Source: Candidatus Poribacteria bacterium WGA-3G (GTDB lineage: Bacteria; Poribacteria; WGA-4E; WGA-3G). Taken from it: a DNA stretch of 64,000 nucleotides. This document shows, one piece after another, positions 15,691-24,168 of the stretch; positions within the stretch are counted from its first letter, which is position 1, and each line of letters starts with the position of its first letter. The position numbers and the translations under genes were made by a program. Location: NCBI GenBank assembly GCA_000406005.1, contig ASZN01000004.1:54523-118522 (forward strand). The letters run 5' to 3'. Below the pieces are notes generated by a model. It was not told the DNA's origin. It was given only the letters and a program-made list of their open reading frames with translations, and did not search any database.

Positions 15691-16151
15691 TCCAATTCGG
15701 CACCGCACTTCGGACAGGTATCCTTCCACGCCAAACGTCTGCCTTCACCACAAACATTGCAGACACCGAGCGGGTATTCATCGGGTTTCGCGCGGCTGCC
15801 TCCCTTTTTGTAGGTTACGATTAACCAGACTGTCTCACCGTCGTCTTCGTAACCGTAAAAGGGGCCTTCCTTTTTGCCGTCGTAGGATTTACCCACATGC
15901 TGGGGATAGGCTCCTTCGGATCTGAGGTTCCCGTTTTCATGATAGGTAATACAAGACCCCTCGTATTTGTTATCACGGAAGGAGGCTTCGCTCGCCTTGT
16001 TCCCATTTTTGTGGTAAGTGATCCAGGGGCCGTCCTTCTTACCATGAATGTAGCCACCCTCGCTTCGCTTGTTTCCGTTCGCGTAATAGGTGATCCAATA
16101 GCCGTGCTTCTTGCCATCAACCATTTCACCCGTTGTTAATGAACTTCCCAT
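15657..16151 (-). CDS. MORN-like repeat protein with zinc ribbon, paralogue 2
   Basis: The 164-residue protein is a close paralogue of the one at 2280-2747 (shared HGYWITYYANGNKRSEGGYI, KDGPWITYHKNGNKASEASF, VCNVCGEGRRLAWKD). It again has four MORN-like repeats followed by two Cys pairs (CNVCGEGR, CPKCGAE). The end differs: after CPKCGAELE it adds SICHTPSVAS, which is encoded by the start of a truncated methyltransferase leader, so the original stop was lost at a rearrangement. No partner toxin is adjacent. Function unknown. Confidence 0.75.
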   Translation of the reverse strand: MGSSLTTGEMVDGKKHGYWITYYANGNKRSEGGYIHGKKDGPWITYHKNGNKASEASFRDNKYEGSCITYHENGNLRSEGAYPQHVGKSYDGKKEGPFYGYEDDGETVWLIVTYKKGGSRAKPDEYPLGVCNVCGEGRRLAWKDTCPKCGAELESICHTPSVAS

Positions 16152-16194
16152 AATTTCACCTATAGTAGTTTTTCAACTTTGAATTTGAGGGTAA

Positions 16195-16323
16195 GTTCGT
16201 AGTAGTGCGATTTTGCGGCGTACTCGACCAAATGCGAAGTGCATTATCGCACGTCAAGAACGGGCAATGAATTGCCCTACTACGAACCATCCATCTGTTT
16301 AGATGTGACAGACTACTACGAAC
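16195..16323. repeat. GTTCGTAGTAG inverted-repeat element
   Basis: GTTCGTAGTAG at 16195 and CTACTACGAAC at 16277-16287 bound a 93-bp element; another CTACTACGAAC lies at 16313-16323. Inner words GTGCGAT, GGGCAATGAATTGCCC and TTTGCGGCGTACTCG recur elsewhere (20688-20756, 55676-55704, and 24219 for the last). The non-coding outer flank CAACTTTGAATTTGAGG also matches the 20 kb copy. Confidence 0.75.
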
Positions 16324-16351
16324 AGGGTTACCATCAAACTGACAGTTTGCG

Positions 16352-16870
16352 CTACAAAACCTCATCAAGATACGCCTCAAATTTCTCTAACGTTTTTTTG
16401 CCGATGCCTTTGAAACCCTTGAGTTTCCCTTCATCAATCGCCGTCCGAAGTGCAGCGAGGCTATCCACACCGATCTCTTCGTAGAGTCGCTTAATCGTTT
16501 TAGCACCGAGCCCCGGAATAGGTACAAGTTCCACAACGGTTCGTGGTGTATCACCGGCGAATTCTTCCAGTTTTGTGCTGGTCCCGGTGTTCAAAAATTC
16601 CTCAACGATTTTCGCTACGACTTCGCCAGCACCTGGAATTTCCTCTATTAATCGTCCTTGGGCGATGAGGTCCGACATCGGTTCGGGAAACCGAGAGATA
16701 TAATTCGACAACCACGGGTAACGGGAGGCGTGATCTTCTGGATAGTCAGCGATAATCAGGAAAGTATGAAGTTCCAGGAATTTCAGTGCGATTTCATCGT
16801 TCTGATGCCAGCGCGTCCGTCCTTTGGCATCAATATAAGACCCATCTTCTAAGTTTTTCTCATCACTCAT
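16352..16870 (-). CDS. Stand-alone PolX-like helix-hairpin-helix protein
   Basis: The start is at 16870 (MSDEKNLEDGSYIDAKGR), with GGAGGGG upstream, giving 172 residues. Residues 25-95 match the 8-kDa HhH domain of family X polymerases (NDEIALKFLELHTFLIIADY, LIEEIPGAGEVVAKIVEEFL). Residues 108-170 contain two more HhH motifs (VPIPGLGAKTIKRLYEE, KGFKGIGKKTLEKFEAYL). The nucleotidyltransferase palm and PHP domains are absent. It is therefore a DNA-binding protein only. Its ATG overlaps the stop of the WD40 gene as ATGA, so the two are translationally coupled, an odd pairing of a cytoplasmic and an exported protein. Confidence 0.7.
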   Translation of the reverse strand: MSDEKNLEDGSYIDAKGRTRWHQNDEIALKFLELHTFLIIADYPEDHASRYPWLSNYISRFPEPMSDLIAQGRLIEEIPGAGEVVAKIVEEFLNTGTSTKLEEFAGDTPRTVVELVPIPGLGAKTIKRLYEEIGVDSLAALRTAIDEGKLKGFKGIGKKTLEKFEAYLDEVL

Positions 16871-17901
16871 TTTTTGCCCCTCCAGTGTAGTATCTGAATC
16901 GTGGCATCCCACAGCGCGACCGCGAGATATTCGCCGTCCGGTGAAAACGCCAACGCCTGAATACCGGTCGGATAGGTCTCCCAAATCACCGATTCGCCTT
17001 CGGAGATGTCCCATATCCGCAGATAGCCGCTTTCATCACCCGAAGCGAGATAATCTGAAGCAGGCGAAAAAGCGAGTGCACGCGTCCAATACGCTTCAAA
17101 TCCGGACTTCGCGAGGCGTTGTCTGCCGGTTCCAATTTCCCAGACACGGATACCGGATTGCGCGTGCTTCTGTGTGTCAACGGCTAACATCGTTGCATCG
17201 GGTGAAAACAGTAGGTTCCAGACACCTAAAATCTCTCCAGTATCGAGAACTTGGATGGGACGTTCATCGGTTGCGTTCCAAATTTCAACGATTGTCCGAT
17301 GCCCTTCACCGTCTCGATAACTCCCCTCTGCTGCCGCAATAAACTGACCGTCATCAGAAAGTGTGAGTCCGTTCCTGACCGGTAAACCCGTCTGAAGCGT
17401 TTTCAATTTTTGGGCAAATCCGTTAGTGTTCACAGTCTCTGAATTCTGTTTGACGAGTCGCCAGACCTCAACTCCGTTATCACCGTTTGACAACACACCG
17501 AGTGTGCCATCCGCAGACAGGCTGCCGCTCTCATATTGCCCATTTGTCAGCCGTATTTCATTGCCACTTTCGAGCGAAAGGAGCGTGATGTTGTCATCCG
17601 CGTCTTGGACTAACAGTTGATTCGCACCAACGGAATAGGCAAGCCACTGCTTGACGTGGATGTTACCGATTTCTCGCTTCTGTCGGCTCTGGATATCCCA
17701 TTCTACGACAGCACCCCCCATCGCTTTCGCTATCAACTTCGTGCTATGTTTGCTAAATACCATCTGTCGCGCGACATCCGGGAGCAGTACATCAAGTCGT
17801 GGCTGCTGCTTCTCACCAAGTTGAAAAGCGAACTCCAACGTCGCCCCTTGGATTGATAAACATAACACATTAAACAGAAGAAAAACAAGCAAATTTTTCA
17901 T
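16867..17901 (-). CDS. Exported WD40 beta-propeller protein
   Basis: The 344-residue protein starts at 17901 and has a signal peptide (MKNLLVFLLFNVLCLSIQG). It contains about seven WD-like blades, seen as repeats such as AFSPASDYLASGDESGYLRI, WDISEGESVIW, ALAFSPDGEYLAVALWDATI and LLFSPDATMLAVDTQKHAQ. WD40 propellers are protein-interaction platforms; here it is probably periplasmic. No fused kinase or peptidase is present. The stop overlaps the start of the HhH gene by ATGA. Confidence 0.8.
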   Translation of the reverse strand: MKNLLVFLLFNVLCLSIQGATLEFAFQLGEKQQPRLDVLLPDVARQMVFSKHSTKLIAKAMGGAVVEWDIQSRQKREIGNIHVKQWLAYSVGANQLLVQDADDNITLLSLESGNEIRLTNGQYESGSLSADGTLGVLSNGDNGVEVWRLVKQNSETVNTNGFAQKLKTLQTGLPVRNGLTLSDDGQFIAAAEGSYRDGEGHRTIVEIWNATDERPIQVLDTGEILGVWNLLFSPDATMLAVDTQKHAQSGIRVWEIGTGRQRLAKSGFEAYWTRALAFSPASDYLASGDESGYLRIWDISEGESVIWETYPTGIQALAFSPDGEYLAVALWDATIQILHWRGKK

Positions 17902-17916
17902 CTACAAGCAAGCTCC

Positions 17917-17965
17917 GTTTGTAGTAGGGCAATGGATTACCCGTCAATTGCCGAATTATTTTTTA
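17917..17965. repeat. Degenerate copy of the GTAGTAGGGCAAT repeat
   Basis: GTTTGTAGTAGGGCAATGGA and TTACCCGTCAATTGCCGA resemble one half of the elements at 20688 and 55676. It lies just upstream of the WD40 gene. Confidence 0.5.
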
Positions 17966-18037
17966 ATCTCCATATAGGATGCAAGGGACCGCTTTTACTT
18001 GAAAAACCTATTTTCAGAAGAACCTTACCTCGATATC

Positions 18038-18439
18038 TTATGTGTCATTGGTCGATTTGTGTGATCTATTACAAATTACCCTCAAAAATAACATCATATC
18101 CATTAGGGGATTCACTGTAATTGTGCAGATATCCCCAAAATCATAGGTGTACTTTTTCAAACCTTGCACGACCTCCAGGTTTCTCTCATGGCAAATATTT
18201 AAAACGGTTTGGACGCTGTTTACGGCAATCTGCCATGTAAAGTGTTGAGAGACTTTTTCGACGTTGACATCGGCTTTGCGACTAAGACCAAACTCAATGT
18301 TATCTCCATACCGTATCGCCTTAAATTCTTCATCATCGTAGGAGAGTTCAAATCCTAATGACAAATAAAATGCTACTTCAGCATCTAAATCTTTTACTTT
18401 CAGAATCGGCATCAGCATCGTGTAAAGTTTACTTTTCAT
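18038..18439 (-). pseudogene. VOC-family (glyoxalase-like) gene with 3' frameshift
   Basis: The frame from 18439 gives MLMPILKVKDLDAEVAFYLS, then LGFELSYDDEEF and IEFGLSRKADV, a typical vicinal-oxygen-chelate domain as in glyoxalase/bleomycin-resistance proteins. After YDFGDI the frame runs into non-family sequence. Another reverse frame supplies the expected end HNYSESPNGYDVIFEGNL with a stop at 18069-18071. A two-base change around GATATCTGCAC (near 18125-18140) would restore it. Either the gene is damaged or it encodes an altered C-terminus. Substrate unknown. Confidence 0.6.
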
Positions 18440-18891
18440 TAATGTTTTCCGGCTAGAAACCCCTGAATTTATCCATAGGGGAAAACCGTCTCCTTTTTAA
18501 AAATACAATAAAGCGTGCGATTGATTATACCGCTCACATAATGGAAAAATTGCGTAACCCTTACTACAGTAAATTTCGGGTCATTCAGTTTTAAGAAAAT
18601 ATTGTATTTCTCGCCTTTTTTTGAGGAGTAGGTGCGGTTAGGAAAACGCACCATAAGCGTCAATTTTAGGGAAAATAACCGCCTTGACCCCGGACCTGGG
18701 GACCGAGACGGGATTCAAGAGGGTTTGAAGTCACCAAGGTTTCCTCTTAGAACCCGGTTCGGTTAGGAAACCGAACCTACCGGGTCCGGGTGGACAGCGC
18801 GGTTAACGCGATATAAAATTTTAGAAATGGTATAACAAAAAAGAGTAGGGCTGAGGCACAGAGACCTCGCCCTACTTTACCCGTAAACTGG
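18440..18891. other. Repeat-rich intergenic region
   Basis: No gene is supported. It contains the CCGGACCTGGG and GAGGGTTTGAAGTCACCAAG modules shared with 2986-3032, and two hairpins: GGTGCG...CGCACC near 18634-18655 and GGTTCGGTT-AGGA-AACCGAACC at 18756-18777. Confidence 0.6.
18756..18777. repeat. Perfect hairpin GGTTCGGTT/AACCGAACC
   Basis: Nine-base perfect arms enclose AGGA. A related but different hairpin (GGTGCGGTTAGG, CGCACC) lies about 110 bp upstream, suggesting a repeat family with a common GGTTAGGAAA core. Confidence 0.7.
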
Positions 18892-20634
18892 CTATTCATA
18901 AAGTTCCGTTGCGGTTTCACCGCGTGCGAAACGGTGTGCAGTCTGGACAGCGGAATCGTTCCCCGCATTCCTGCGGATATCCGTCGCCCAGCGTGCCAAC
19001 CCAACAATCATCTGATTTCTCGCAGGATGCGACTCACACGTTTTCCATTCCTCAGACACTATGTTAATTGAACTGAGGAGATTGTCGCCTCTATCATCCT
19101 TGAGGATGCACAGTCCCATTTCAGTCATCAATCGTTCCGCGGAGCATCCTGCATTAAGATACTCGCGGGTACGTCGTCCAATTTCTTGGATACGGACAGA
19201 CGCAATACCATCTAAAATTTCGGCGATCGCTGCGTCTTCATCAAGCTCTTTAGGCGTTGTAGATGTTCTGAGTTCTGTAATCGGTTGATGCCGAATGTTA
19301 AGCCATCGGTTGTTGAAGAATCGCCATGCGGCATGGTAGAGTGCCTTCGCAGCGACTTTGGTGCCGCCGTACCGAAGCACCTTTCTCACTGTATATCCCA
19401 ATTCCATCTCTTCCTGTAAATCCCACCAACCCGGACTCATGTTCACAGGTGTACGCGCCATTCTATCGCCAGCAGTCATAACCATAGTTGTTGCAAGCGT
19501 GTTAATGGGGACACCGGCGGTGAGCATTTCCGTTACAGCATCAAAGACCTCGTCAAGGTCACCACTCACAAGCGCCGCTGAGAATTTATCTTCATCGTAA
19601 TCAACAGCACTTTCAACTGATGTTTCCTGTGGAAGTTCATCAAAAATATGATCAATTTCCTCCAGCTTTTGGATGGCTTCACGGTGAAGTTCACCCGGTC
19701 TACCACGTCCCTGCCCAAGAATCTTTGCGCCGAGGCTGCAAACTAATTCCCCGGTGAGCTCCCATCCGAATTGTGCTTGCAATTCTGCCAAGTGTGAAAG
19801 ATGGATGAGGTTGTCAGAATGGTTGAGGAAGAAGGGTTCAACCGCACATTCAAAGAAAAGCGGAATAATCTTCTCATCATGCCCCCCCAATTGTCGGGCA
19901 GTGATAAGGCACTTTTCGATACCTTCCCACTCTTTATCGGCGGTGAAAACTCGAATCCAGTTTTCGAGTCTTTCCCAGTCAACAGGCGGTGGTAAGGGTT
20001 GGCGGTCCGGTCGATCCCCGAGCCTACCCGCTGCGCCTGTTGCAGACATCATCAACGGAATGAGTCGGTCTTCGGGTTCATACATGTGCGCGACCTTAAG
20101 TCCATTCATCATCATTGATAGGCTTCCGCCTCCACCGTCTTCACTCGTAGAAATTTGGCGCACCATGTGCTTAACCATTATCTCTAACGTCTCGTCTTCG
20201 GAAACGCCTTTTGCTAACATAATGGCAATCGCTTTAGAAAGCGTCCAGCTGTCATGAGACAGTAAGCCCTCTTTCAATAACAGAAAATGGGCATCCTCCC
20301 GCTTCTTTCCGCCACTGGCAACATCTACATAGATATCGCCATCGCGAACCTCAACGGGGAACGTGGCAAGGTCATCACAACCGCCAGTGAAACAGCCGCC
20401 GCCTTCCATGTCGTAACTCCAACCGTGCCAATCGCACGACAATACACCCTTCCTGACGCGTCCTCTCACCAATGGATACCCCATGTGTGGACACTGATTA
20501 TCTGTGGCGTAAACATTGCCTTCATGCTGAAAGAGTGCAATGCTATGTCCTTCAACTCTGACTGCTCTCGGTTTTCCATCTGCGACTTCACTGAGGGCAG
20601 CGACTTTGACGAAATTTCCATTTGCTGATGACAT
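18892..20634 (-). CDS. Rieske [2Fe-2S] protein with large helical C-terminal domain
   Basis: The 580-residue protein starts at 20634 behind AGGAGAA. Residues 1-105 form a Rieske domain of the ferredoxin type: CPHMGYPL gives C48 and H50, and CDWHGWSYD gives C67 and H70. The remaining 470 residues are mostly helical (SWTLSKAIAIMLAKGVSEDE, LYHAAWRFFNNRWLNIR) with conserved His residues; they do not contain the mononuclear iron site of ring-hydroxylating oxygenase alpha subunits as I know it. It may be a Rieske-fed oxygenase or hydroxylase of a less common, questin-oxidase-like type; that assignment is tentative. It stands alone, flanked by repeats. Confidence 0.65.
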   Translation of the reverse strand: MSSANGNFVKVAALSEVADGKPRAVRVEGHSIALFQHEGNVYATDNQCPHMGYPLVRGRVRKGVLSCDWHGWSYDMEGGGCFTGGCDDLATFPVEVRDGDIYVDVASGGKKREDAHFLLLKEGLLSHDSWTLSKAIAIMLAKGVSEDETLEIMVKHMVRQISTSEDGGGGSLSMMMNGLKVAHMYEPEDRLIPLMMSATGAAGRLGDRPDRQPLPPPVDWERLENWIRVFTADKEWEGIEKCLITARQLGGHDEKIIPLFFECAVEPFFLNHSDNLIHLSHLAELQAQFGWELTGELVCSLGAKILGQGRGRPGELHREAIQKLEEIDHIFDELPQETSVESAVDYDEDKFSAALVSGDLDEVFDAVTEMLTAGVPINTLATTMVMTAGDRMARTPVNMSPGWWDLQEEMELGYTVRKVLRYGGTKVAAKALYHAAWRFFNNRWLNIRHQPITELRTSTTPKELDEDAAIAEILDGIASVRIQEIGRRTREYLNAGCSAERLMTEMGLCILKDDRGDNLLSSINIVSEEWKTCESHPARNQMIVGLARWATDIRRNAGNDSAVQTAHRFARGETATELYE

Positions 20635-20660
20635 TATATTTCTCCTATCATATTAGTTAT

Positions 20661-20783
20661 TCAATGTTGAGTTTTAGGGTAAATCTGGTTCGTAGTAGGG
20701 CAATTCATTGCCCGTTGCTGACTTTCGGACGTGCGATAAATCGCACTACTACGAACTGCACCTCAAGTTCAAAGTTGAAACAC
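20661..20783. repeat. Nested inverted-repeat element with GTTCGTAGTAG arms
   Basis: Outer imperfect arms TCAATGTTGAGTTTTAGG and CCTCAAGTTCAAAGTTGA enclose inner perfect arms GTTCGTAGTAG (20688-20698) and CTACTACGAAC (20746-20756). Inside are two small palindromes, GGGCAATTCATTGCCC and GTGCGATAAATCGCAC. It is the best-preserved copy of this family in the window. Confidence 0.8.
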
Positions 20784-20819
20784 TGATATTTCTCAAAAGT
20801 TATTGTAAAGCAGTGATTA

Positions 20820-21974
20820 TCAAGGTTCTTTCGGTGTTATTGTATGAAAATGCGTTATGAAGTCTGTAAGTGTCTGTCTTTCACCGGTGAGTTGAAGTTG
20901 TATTTGATGAAATGTGCGTCTCTCTGAGATACTGATTTGGAGCAACATGAGGTAGCTCATAACTTTTATACCGAGACTGACATAGGCCCCTTCTCTGCTT
21001 TGTAAACTCATCGCCGAGACGTGGAGATCCGTTTTCAAATGCCGCCAGAATTGTTCAATACCGTGGTGCTGCGACCAGGTCCGCATCGCTTCAGAAGCCC
21101 GTAAAGGTTTTCCAAAGACCAAGAGTGTTCGTATCTTGCCTCTATCTCGAAAGAAGATGACGATACATTCACCAAATGTTGGACTGATTGCCTTGGCACG
21201 ATAGACAGGTTTATCGCAGCCCCATTGGTTTTCGCACAACTCTATGTTCTTTTTATGCGCCGAAAGTTTCGCCTTCGTCTCAGCGATAGTCATGACGAAG
21301 TTATTTTTTCCGTGAACCAATATAGAGGTAAACCCTAACTCGGATAAGGCATCAACAAGTTTACGGCTCGCATACCATGAATCGAAGGTGATCGGATACT
21401 TTCTCAGGTCTATGCCGTGGGTATCAAAGAACGCTAAGACTTCTTGGAGCATGGTGATAACGAGCGTCGGTTTATCTGTGTTGCCCCGTCCTTGTTTACT
21501 GACGAGACGCATATCTAAGGGAAGCACATGATCCCCACACTTGAGTGTGATGCCTAAGACGTTTTGGCACCAGATCGGCGCATTGTGTTCTTTCGAGTAG
21601 TACTTTGAACAATACGGGATCTCCTCTGCGTCCCGCGGTAGATTTGAATCATCAACACTGACAGTCATACACCGCCGCGATTGCGTCGCAGCACTCTTAC
21701 TTTCCGTGTCTTTGATGAAATCAACTGCCATCGCACATCCGAGTCGGAGATTCAAACATTTCGAGTGATAAAGGCTCAGAGAACCAAGGTTGCGATAAAG
21801 ACGTGCTTTGGGAAGTTTCAAAGCATCTGCGACTTGATTCGGGTTGTAAAGTCCAAAAAGATGGCAAACGCAGAGCAGAAGTAGCGTCTCAACGGTTCGC
21901 TGCCTTATCCGCCGAAAGTAAGAAGAAAATAGGTCTTGAAAAAAGAGTGTAGATTTGATAATCTTATGACGCAT
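20820..21974 (-). CDS. IS4-like DDE transposase
   Basis: The 384-residue protein starts at 21974 behind AGGAGG. It has the DDE layout: VSVDDSNLPRDA near residue 105 (first D), ITFDSWYASRKL near 195 (second D), and HHGIEQFWRHLKTDL near 309 (E, in the Y/H-x2-R-x3-E-like context of IS4-related families). The gene looks full length. Terminal inverted repeats could not be fixed with confidence. The start codon and ribosome binding site lie inside a long inverted repeat (21971-22039). Confidence 0.75.
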   Translation of the reverse strand: MRHKIIKSTLFFQDLFSSYFRRIRQRTVETLLLLCVCHLFGLYNPNQVADALKLPKARLYRNLGSLSLYHSKCLNLRLGCAMAVDFIKDTESKSAATQSRRCMTVSVDDSNLPRDAEEIPYCSKYYSKEHNAPIWCQNVLGITLKCGDHVLPLDMRLVSKQGRGNTDKPTLVITMLQEVLAFFDTHGIDLRKYPITFDSWYASRKLVDALSELGFTSILVHGKNNFVMTIAETKAKLSAHKKNIELCENQWGCDKPVYRAKAISPTFGECIVIFFRDRGKIRTLLVFGKPLRASEAMRTWSQHHGIEQFWRHLKTDLHVSAMSLQSREGAYVSLGIKVMSYLMLLQISISERRTFHQIQLQLTGERQTLTDFITHFHTITPKEP

Positions 21975-22039
21975 GAGATGTCCTCCTAATGTTCACCGAA
22001 AGTTGTTCTTCTATGAACTATTAGGATGCCATCTCATGC
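21971..22039 (-). promoter_or_regulatory. Inverted repeat burying the transposase start
   Basis: Arms GCATGAGATGTCCTCCTAAT (21971-21990) and ATTAGGATGCCATCTCATGC (22020-22039) match at 18 of 20 positions. On the transposase strand the second-made arm contains the AGGAGG box and the ATG, so a transcript starting upstream would fold and hide both. This is the arrangement several insertion sequences use to avoid activation by outside transcription. Confidence 0.7.
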
Positions 22040-22228
22040 TCTAAAAATCAAGAAACTTTTTCAAAACAATCGCATTTTCATATTGCTATACCTACGATCC
22101 ATTGATTATTACTGATTCCTTGATAGATTTGATAAATATCAGTATAGGTTGAGAAACGCGAAAATTAAGTTGACTCAGCAAGTCTATGAAGGTGTGAAGT
22201 AGCCGTGGTGAGAAGACTCGATTTTCCT

Positions 22229-22257
22229 TTGCTGGACAGGGTTTTAGATGTTATAAT
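22229..22257 (+). promoter_or_regulatory. Sigma70-type promoter for the 22344 gene
   Basis: TTGCTG at 22229-22234 and TATAAT at 22252-22257 are separated by 17 bp, about 85 bp upstream of the start codon. Confidence 0.5.
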
Positions 22258-22343
22258 TAATGGCACAAATAAATTAAAGTGGTAGAGTTTGAAGTTTATC
22301 CGAATGTCCCTATCGTTGGTAGAAATGAGGAGAAGATGAAATT

Positions 22344-24041
22344 ATGAGCATTGATGCAGACCGAGAGCGTCTATCACAAGCGCATAACTTGGAGTGGATT
22401 GGACGAAAATTAAAAGCGACTGAAATGGTGACCGTGTACCGGTGGAACTCGGAAAATGTTAGAGGCGACTACTTTATTCTTGGTGGGTTGATTCCGCCCA
22501 AGTTGGTAGAAGCAATCCTTTCTGGAGAACATATTTCTTCTGTAATAGAGAACGTGTGGCCAGAACCCACGGCTTACCGCCTTGAGCGAGAAAGTCCAGT
22601 TAAATACTTTCGCTGGGGTGTTGATGAAGATATGTATGGGTCGGAACCACTGGTCATCTGTCGTCAGTTTAGTAAAATGAAAGAAGATTACCTTGAGATT
22701 TCCGAAGAGTTTCGTCTTTTACACAATCTCTATCACGATAAAGAAACAAATACATACATCAAAATTGATGACGCTGGAAATGAAACGACAGTTGTTATTG
22801 TTAAGCCTGACAAGGTTCAGATAAGACTCCAAGAAATTCGGCAGTTTTTAGCTATCAAAGAGATGTATCTGTCAATATTATTTGAATTTAATGAGTATTC
22901 AAGATATTCCCTTGAGGAACTTGGACTCAGCGACGATGGACCACGTGATATTAAGCGTGAGTCGAAACACAATGGTTTTATGTGTTGGAAGTATAATCAT
23001 TATAGCGACACTCTGCACCAAGAATTTCAATCAGCCAGTTGGCTGAGAGGAAGAAGACTTATCAAACCTCTACCGAAGTCTAAGAGCGGTTTAGGGGATT
23101 TTGCTGAGGAACCTAAGTATGTCGAATTCATCGTTGACGTTGACGATAACGGTGATGAGGTTTATTATACGTGTAACCCATATAAGTTGAGCCATTTGCC
23201 TGAAGAAAACGCAGCTGGAAAGCTTACGCTTGTCCATTTTGATAAGCAGGTTTTGGATAAGTACTATAACGAACCTAGCAAATACACTGTTGAGGATTCA
23301 ATGCTGAGGTGTGCGTCATTGTGGAGTATGAAAATTGACAACCACACCCCCGATAAAGTTTGTGTATTCTTAGATGAACTTGGAATTTCTCTGCCTCATG
23401 CAGAACAAGAACATTGGCGGGCCCATAACATTCCACCAGAAGAGGGTATGAGTGAAACCTTCGGCAGACGTATGGTTAAGGGAGAATGGGCAAGTTCAGA
23501 TCAACCGGATATTTTGTTCAAACAAAGTTATGAACAATTGCAAAAAGCATGTGATGAGCATCTAGCTTGGCAGTTGTTAAAGCCTCTCGGTACTGGAGAT
23601 GCGTACCGCCTCAAACGCTTAAGGATCCCAGTTAGTGATGAACAGTGTGATTTTGATGATTTAGTTCAGGATCTTCAAACGATATTAATCGAATCAATAG
23701 ATGTAAAAGGACTCAAGCGACTTTTACCTGAAGCAGAGAGGGTGAATCTTAAAGGTAAACGGAGCATTGAGGTTCTTGGAGAGGTCCTTAGTTTCCATTC
23801 AGTTGAAGATGTCGATCACCGAATCTCTTTTTTACAAAAACTTCAGACATTGCGCTCCAAAGGTAGTGGTCATCGAAAAGGTAGCGACTATCAAAAGATC
23901 GCTAATTACTTTGGGGTTGATAGTCTCGGGCAGCGAGAAGCATTCGCCGAAATTCTTAAACAGGCTTTGGATACCATTGAATTTCTTACCTCTGTCGTGC
24001 GTAGTGGCAAACTTAGCAACAAAAATGGTAAAATTGAGTAG
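22344..24041 (+). CDS. Unrecognised 565-residue protein with HEPN-like C-terminal motif
   Basis: The start at 22344 follows GAGGAGAAG. The protein is soluble with no signal peptide. The first 90 residues are mixed (YRWNSENVRGDYFILGGLIP). A helical centre (IRLQEIRQFLAIKEMYLSIL, FEFNEYSRYSLEELG) follows. The C-terminal 110 residues are helical and contain FLQKLQTLRSKGSGHRKGSD; the R-S-K-G-S-G-H spacing fits the loose HEPN RX4-6H motif. This motif, its length, and its place among defence genes suggest a single-gene defence protein, but no family was recognised. It is AT-rich and transcribed alone from a good promoter. Confidence 0.6.
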   Translation: MSIDADRERLSQAHNLEWIGRKLKATEMVTVYRWNSENVRGDYFILGGLIPPKLVEAILSGEHISSVIENVWPEPTAYRLERESPVKYFRWGVDEDMYGSEPLVICRQFSKMKEDYLEISEEFRLLHNLYHDKETNTYIKIDDAGNETTVVIVKPDKVQIRLQEIRQFLAIKEMYLSILFEFNEYSRYSLEELGLSDDGPRDIKRESKHNGFMCWKYNHYSDTLHQEFQSASWLRGRRLIKPLPKSKSGLGDFAEEPKYVEFIVDVDDNGDEVYYTCNPYKLSHLPEENAAGKLTLVHFDKQVLDKYYNEPSKYTVEDSMLRCASLWSMKIDNHTPDKVCVFLDELGISLPHAEQEHWRAHNIPPEEGMSETFGRRMVKGEWASSDQPDILFKQSYEQLQKACDEHLAWQLLKPLGTGDAYRLKRLRIPVSDEQCDFDDLVQDLQTILIESIDVKGLKRLLPEAERVNLKGKRSIEVLGEVLSFHSVEDVDHRISFLQKLQTLRSKGSGHRKGSDYQKIANYFGVDSLGQREAFAEILKQALDTIEFLTSVVRSGKLSNKNGKIE

Positions 24042-24097
24042 CGTAAATTGTTAGCATGGGACATTGCATTGCCACAATTATTATTATCGATCACATA

Positions 24098-24168
24098 CCG
24101 CTCCGCTGGAGCGGAAAGATTTAGGTTCCGTGGATTCTATAGACATATCGCTCCGCTGGAGCGGAAGA
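24098..24168. repeat. Two GC-rich hairpins, CCGCTCC-GCT-GGAGCGG
   Basis: Hairpins at 24098-24114 and 24149-24163 share the stem CGCTCC/GGAGCG. The second sits in CTATAGACAT...GGAAGAG flanks that match 2957-2988, where the hairpin stem is different. This suggests a repeat whose stem covaries between copies. Confidence 0.7.

Noticed and set aside
20790..22150. Exact ends of the insertion sequence around the transposase
   Set aside because: A weak TATCAAGG similarity near 20818 and 22120 overlaps the transposase stop and is too short to call terminal repeats.
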